Of a DNA stretch of 19,553 nt, positions 15,617 to 19,553 are shown in pieces. This DNA is from an uncultured Verrucomicrobiota bacterium (GTDB taxonomy: Bacteria > Verrucomicrobiota > Kiritimatiellia > RFP12 > UBA1067): NCBI GenBank assembly GCA_946631345.1, contig CAMPAA010000031.1:1-19553 (forward strand), read 5' to 3'. Position 1 is the first letter of the stretch. The number at the start of each line of letters is the position of its first letter. Position numbers and translations under genes: made by a program. The notes under the pieces were generated by a model. It was not told where the DNA came from. It saw only the letters and a program-made list of their open reading frames with translations, and made no database searches.

Positions 15617-18600
15617 ATGAAGCATTTGGGATTCATGAAAGCCACCGGCGCGGCTTTCTTTGCGCTTGCCGTGTGCAGCGCGTTCGCCGGAGAGCGGATA
15701 GCCAACGGTTCATTTGCGGCAGGGCCGGAAGGATGGTCGATATATTCCGGTGCGGTCGATGCGGAGGTTTCGCAGGATGCGCAGGGCGGCAGTCTGCGTC
15801 TCGATTTCCGTCAGGGCATGAAGGGGCAGGCCATCGCCCACAGCGTGGCCAGGCTGGATCAGGCCGCGCCTTCGCCGTTCGCCTACTCGTGCTGGGCGCG
15901 CGCGGACGGGCTGCCCGGTGAGGCGGTGCCGTCGCACCGCAACTTCGGTATCGAGCTGTGCGTGCGCTACCAGGACGGCACACAGCAGTGGGTTTCGCCG
16001 AAGCGTGCGCCCGGCGTGGGTACGCACGGGTGGGAGCGGATCGCAGGGGACTTCACGCCGCCGCGCGCCGTGAAGGATGTAGTGTTCTACGCTCGGCTGC
16101 GGCTTCCCGGAACGGTCTGGTTCGACGTATTCTCGATAGATGAGTTCCCTCCGCCGAGGACCGGTCTTTCCGGGTGCCGCCTGTCGGAGAAGGATGGCGC
16201 GATTGCCATTGAGAACGACTACGTGCGCCTTGTATTCGAGCCGGCGAAGGGCGGCACCTGCCGCGAGTTCACAGTAAAGGCAAGCGGTGCGGGCTATGCC
16301 GGCGCGCGGCACCCGAACGCCCGCCTTTTCACCGACAGGCTGCGCGTTGGCGGCAACTCCTACAGCCGCGCCTATTCCGCCGAGATGCTGAAGGACACCC
16401 CGGAGGAGGCCGTGCTCAGGCTGTCGCTCGCCGCGCCGCAGGACTATCCGTTCCTCGTGATCTCCAAGACCTTCCGGCTGACGGCCCGGTCGTCGGCGGT
16501 GGAATGCACCTATGGCTACAAGAACCTTCCAGAGTCGATGGCTCCACAGATTTTCGAGCCGTATTTCCGCAATGGTTTCGCGGCCTTCCGCCGTCCGGGC
16601 CAGCACTACCTCGTGCCGACCGGGACGGGCGTACGCCGCATGGGGCCGATGGGCGGCGACACTCCGTTCAGGGACGCTGTGGCCGGCTGGATCGCGGCGG
16701 CCGACGGCGAAGGCAACGCGCTCGTATGCGAGTTCGACTTTGCGCATCTCGCCTCCGAATACTTCTGGCTCGGCGGCGCAGACGAGACGACTGCGGAGTG
16801 GCTGTTCCAGCCTGTTGAGGTCGCGCCTGGCGACACGTTCACCACGAAGCTTCTCCTCTATCCGGCGACGGGGCTGATGCATCCGGACGGCGCGGAGAAC
16901 GGCATATGCGCGGGGCTGCGGAAAGGCGCGGACGGCGGGCTTGTCGCCGAGGTCGCGGCGGCGAAGCGCTATCTGGTTGCGCTGACCGTGGAGCTGGTTC
17001 CGGAGAAGGGGGCTCCGCGCACGGTTTCGCGCACCGTGCTGCTCTCGCCCGACGAGGTGGCGACGCTGCCGCTTGGGCAGGGGGCGGCAGGGCTCAAGAC
17101 TGCGCGGATATCAGTCGCGGAGGCTGGCCGGACGGTGTTCGAGGCCGAGCATCCGTTCGCGGAGGGCGTGAGGATCCAGCCGCAGAAGCCGAAGGCGAAG
17201 CCGGCGGAACTCAAGCCGTTCGAGCTGAAGTTGTCGGAGGAGGTGGTCACACCGCACACCGCATGGATGAAGCCGTTCGCAGGAGGGAAGCCAAAGGTGT
17301 TCTTCCTTGTGGATCTCCGCCATGCGCGCGAAGTCGTGGAGCTTGCGCAGCGCATGGACTTGGATCATCGCGTGGTGCGGTTCGCGGATCATCCGAGCGC
17401 ACTCGCCTGGGGAATGTGCGACAGGTACAACAGGTTCACGTTCGAGGACGCAAACCTCTCGCTCAAGCGCGAGCTGGAGCGGCCTCTTGACGCGATTGTC
17501 ATAGCGGGCAACCTCTGGAAGCGCGTAGATGCGGCAAACCGCGAGACCATAGCCCGCCTCGCCGCCTCCGGCACGGGCCTCGTGGAGATAGGGATGGAGA
17601 AGCCGATAGTGGCCGACTCCTCGCCGGATGCCGCCGGAACCGCATACGTGAAGGACGCGATCGATCCGCTGCTGCTGCCGTTCGGTGCCTCCGATGCGGC
17701 GGCGTATTCGCGCGGAGCTTCGCGTTCGGTGCGCTTCGGCTATCCTGCGCACGGCGGCCTCACCCCATTCGTCCCCTACGACAGGCCGGAGCCCGCGTTC
17801 CGCTACCAGGACTATTCGCTCGGCATCATCGCGCGCGCCGTCGCTTGGGCGGCGAAACGCACGCCAGCAGTCCCGCCGGACGCCGCGCACGACCGCAGCG
17901 CGTCGCTTTCGCCGGATGGCATAGAGATCGTGCATGACATCGTCCGCGACGGGAAGGGGCGTGTATGCGACTGGTCGGCGCGTGCGCGCCGTGTTGCCCC
18001 TGCGCCGCAGGGCGGCGTTGCGGCGCGTTCCGTGGAGAGGCTTGTATCCGAGGAGGCCCGCGCCACCGAGATGCCGTTCGCCGCAGGGGAGAGCGGCTAC
18101 CGCTCGTGGGGCAGACGCTACCTGAACCCGTGCCGTTTCCGCCAGTACCGCTCCGTGGGCGTCAACGAGCTGCGCTTCTGGCATGTGGACGACAGCCCGT
18201 TCTTCGGGGAGGCGCGGCGCATGGGGTTCCGCCTGGACTTCCCGGTTGGCGGCACGCACCTGTGGGGCTTCACGAAGGAGTTCTCCGAACCCTACGCGAA
18301 GACGAAAGACCGCCGCTACCTCTGCCGCAGGCCGTGCTTCAACGATCCGGACTACCTCGCAAAGGCGCGCGAGACCGTGGCGCAGCGCGCAGGTCGGTTC
18401 GCCAAATACGACCCTACGAGCCTCGACTGCGGCGACGAGAACTCGCTCACGCTCTGGGGCACGCCGTTCGACTTCTGCTTCTCCGGCCACACGCTCGCCG
18501 CCGAGCGCACGTGGCTGAAGGGAGTGTACGGCTCCCTCGAACGCCTCAACGCATCGTGGGGTACGGCGTTCGCGGCATGGAGCGACGTGACGCCGCTCAC

Positions 18601-19553
18601 CACGGACGAGGCGCGCGCCGCGCACGCGAAGGACCGCAGATGGGCGGCCTGGGCCGACCACCGCCGCTTCATGGAGCTGACGTACTGCGGCTACTTCCGC
18701 ATGGTGAAGGAGACCATCGGGGCGCAATGCCCGGGCCTGCCACTCGACATGTCCGGCACGCAGCCGCCGAACGGATATACGGGAATGGACATGTGGCTGC
18801 TGTCGGACGTGATAGGCGTGTGCGCCGCATACGACACCGACAACCTCGCCGAGATCGTGCGGTCGTTCCGCCGTCCGCTCATCAAGCCATGGTACGGATA
18901 TGGCGCGAGCGGCCCGAACGTGGCGCGGCGCGTGTGGTTCGACGCTCTGCGCTTCAGGAACTTCGGCGTGTCGTACTACACGGGCACGAACATCCTCAAC
19001 CCGGACTTCACGATACCCGACCAGGTCAAGGAGCTTGCGGAGGCCCTAAGATTCTTCCGCAACGGCGGGGCGGCGCTCCTGAAGACGCTCGACGAGCGGC
19101 CGCAGGCGCTGATCCACTATTCTCAGGCATCTATCCACGCCGCGCAGATCGAGGGAAGGTACGAGGCGTTTCTGGCGGCGCGGGCCGTGTGGTGCCAGCT
19201 TCTCGACGACCTGAACGTCTCATACCGGTTCGTGTCGTACGGCGAGCTTGAGGAAGGCGAGCTTGCCCGCACATCCGCGCGCGTGCTGATACTGCCGGAG
19301 TCGTCTGCGATGTCCGAACGCGAGATAGCTGCGGTCCGCGCCTTCGCCGCCGCCGGAGGGTGCGTTGTCGGCGACGGCCATTCGGCCACGCATGACATAC
19401 ACTGCAACCTGCTGGCAAAGGGGGCGCTAGACGACCTGTTCGCAGCCGGAAAGGGCGCGGTGCGGATAGACCGCATACTTCCGCAGTACCGCACGCTCCG
19501 CGTCATGAAGGACATGGTGCCAGAGGCGGTGAAGTACCGGGACTCCGTGGCGG
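15617..19553 (+). CDS. Very large secreted GH42-like glycoside hydrolase (3' end outside window)
   Basis: One frame is open from the ATG at 15617 to the window edge, 1312 residues without a stop. AGGA (15605-15608) overlaps the previous stop and sits 8 nt before the start. A signal peptide lies at about 1-25. Residues 26-178 look like a carbohydrate-binding jelly roll (ends VWFDVFSIDEF). A long beta-rich region runs to about 540, then a Rossmann-like segment (KVFFLVDLRHA, from 560). The GH42-like part begins after about 820: CGDENSLTLWG places a candidate acid/base at Glu941, and WLKGVYGSLERLNASWGTAF (966-985) is the classic GH42 helix. A beta-galactosidase trimerisation-type domain starts near 1160 (ALIHYSQ) with VLILPESSAMSEREI. 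I see no clear Glu nucleophile near IKPWYGYGASG. Activity on a galactoside-like glycan is inferred. Confidence 0.85.
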   Translation, partial: MKHLGFMKATGAAFFALAVCSAFAGERIANGSFAAGPEGWSIYSGAVDAEVSQDAQGGSLRLDFRQGMKGQAIAHSVARLDQAAPSPFAYSCWARADGLPGEAVPSHRNFGIELCVRYQDGTQQWVSPKRAPGVGTHGWERIAGDFTPPRAVKDVVFYARLRLPGTVWFDVFSIDEFPPPRTGLSGCRLSEKDGAIAIENDYVRLVFEPAKGGTCREFTVKASGAGYAGARHPNARLFTDRLRVGGNSYSRAYSAEMLKDTPEEAVLRLSLAAPQDYPFLVISKTFRLTARSSAVECTYGYKNLPESMAPQIFEPYFRNGFAAFRRPGQHYLVPTGTGVRRMGPMGGDTPFRDAVAGWIAAADGEGNALVCEFDFAHLASEYFWLGGADETTAEWLFQPVEVAPGDTFTTKLLLYPATGLMHPDGAENGICAGLRKGADGGLVAEVAAAKRYLVALTVELVPEKGAPRTVSRTVLLSPDEVATLPLGQGAAGLKTARISVAEAGRTVFEAEHPFAEGVRIQPQKPKAKPAELKPFELKLSEEVVTPHTAWMKPFAGGKPKVFFLVDLRHAREVVELAQRMDLDHRVVRFADHPSALAWGMCDRYNRFTFEDANLSLKRELERPLDAIVIAGNLWKRVDAANRETIARLAASGTGLVEIGMEKPIVADSSPDAAGTAYVKDAIDPLLLPFGASDAAAYSRGASRSVRFGYPAHGGLTPFVPYDRPEPAFRYQDYSLGIIARAVAWAAKRTPAVPPDAAHDRSASLSPDGIEIVHDIVRDGKGRVCDWSARARRVAPAPQGGVAARSVERLVSEEARATEMPFAAGESGYRSWGRRYLNPCRFRQYRSVGVNELRFWHVDDSPFFGEARRMGFRLDFPVGGTHLWGFTKEFSEPYAKTKDRRYLCRRPCFNDPDYLAKARETVAQRAGRFAKYDPTSLDCGDENSLTLWGTPFDFCFSGHTLAAERTWLKGVYGSLERLNASWGTAFAAWSDVTPLTTDEARAAHAKDRRWAAWADHRRFMELTYCGYFRMVKETIGAQCPGLPLDMSGTQPPNGYTGMDMWLLSDVIGVCAAYDTDNLAEIVRSFRRPLIKPWYGYGASGPNVARRVWFDALRFRNFGVSYYTGTNILNPDFTIPDQVKELAEALRFFRNGGAALLKTLDERPQALIHYSQASIHAAQIEGRYEAFLAARAVWCQLLDDLNVSYRFVSYGELEEGELARTSARVLILPESSAMSEREIAAVRAFAAAGGCVVGDGHSATHDIHCNLLAKGALDDLFAAGKGAVRIDRILPQYRTLRVMKDMVPEAVKYRDSVA

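Noticed and set aside
17111..18727. Minus-strand open frame of 538 residues (and a similar one at 15710-16882)
   Set aside because: Both are shadows of the GH42-like gene, whose plus-strand frame stays open for 1312 residues with signal peptide and family motifs. GC-rich coding DNA commonly gives such antisense frames.
17965..19251. Plus-strand open frame of 428 residues in another phase
   Set aside because: It is an Arg/Gly/Ala/Pro-rich out-of-frame reading of the GH42-like gene with no family features.

Overview
The window looks like a GC-rich chromosome segment from a Gram-negative bacterium. The best guess is a gut or anaerobic member of the PVC group, Kiritimatiellae or Lentisphaerae-like. 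This rests on three things: a complete tripartite RND efflux pump with outer-membrane lipoprotein, paired secreted SUMF1-type proteins sharing an N-terminal domain style I associate with those groups, and secreted SGNH and GH42-like proteins without SusC/SusD. The taxonomic call is inference; there is no rRNA or tRNA in the window.

Layout. (1) Positions 1-2400 are a repeat-rich accessory stretch. It holds a five-copy 23-bp dyad array, several short palindromes, and one minus-strand DUF4143/AAA_14-type ATPase gene (629-1858). That gene looks less GC-rich than the rest and is bracketed by 62-bp direct repeats. A 21-bp-period array lies at about 2126-2202. (2) Positions 2402-9597 are a multidrug-efflux operon: AcrR/TetR-like repressor, membrane fusion protein and RND pump, joined by overlapping or near-overlapping start and stop codons. 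They are followed by a small secreted triple Cys3His protein with its own extended -10 promoter, then the NodT/OprM-type outer-membrane factor. A perfect 18-bp palindrome sits in the 17-bp spacer of a consensus sigma-70 promoter and reaches one base into each hexamer, an ideal autorepression site. (3) Positions 9635-12531 carry two secreted SGNH/GDSL hydrolases; the second has two complete catalytic domains in one chain. A 12-bp stem hairpin spanning the stop codon of the second gene closes this block. (4) From 12566 a new promoter drives two paralogous secreted SUMF1/FGE-fold proteins and a very large secreted GH42-like protein, with intergenic gaps of 14 and 10 nt. The last gene runs off the right edge.

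How it may fit together. The efflux block exports toxic compounds and is probably induced by ligand binding to the TetR-type repressor. The downstream secreted hydrolases (de-esterification plus GH42-like glycosidase) and SUMF1-fold proteins look like an extracytoplasmic glycan-processing locus. The most unusual items are the regular three-finger Cys3His periplasmic protein inside the pump operon, the double SGNH protein, the SUMF1-fold proteins lacking the second catalytic cysteine of true formylglycine-generating enzyme, and the phased repeat arrays around the ATPase gene.
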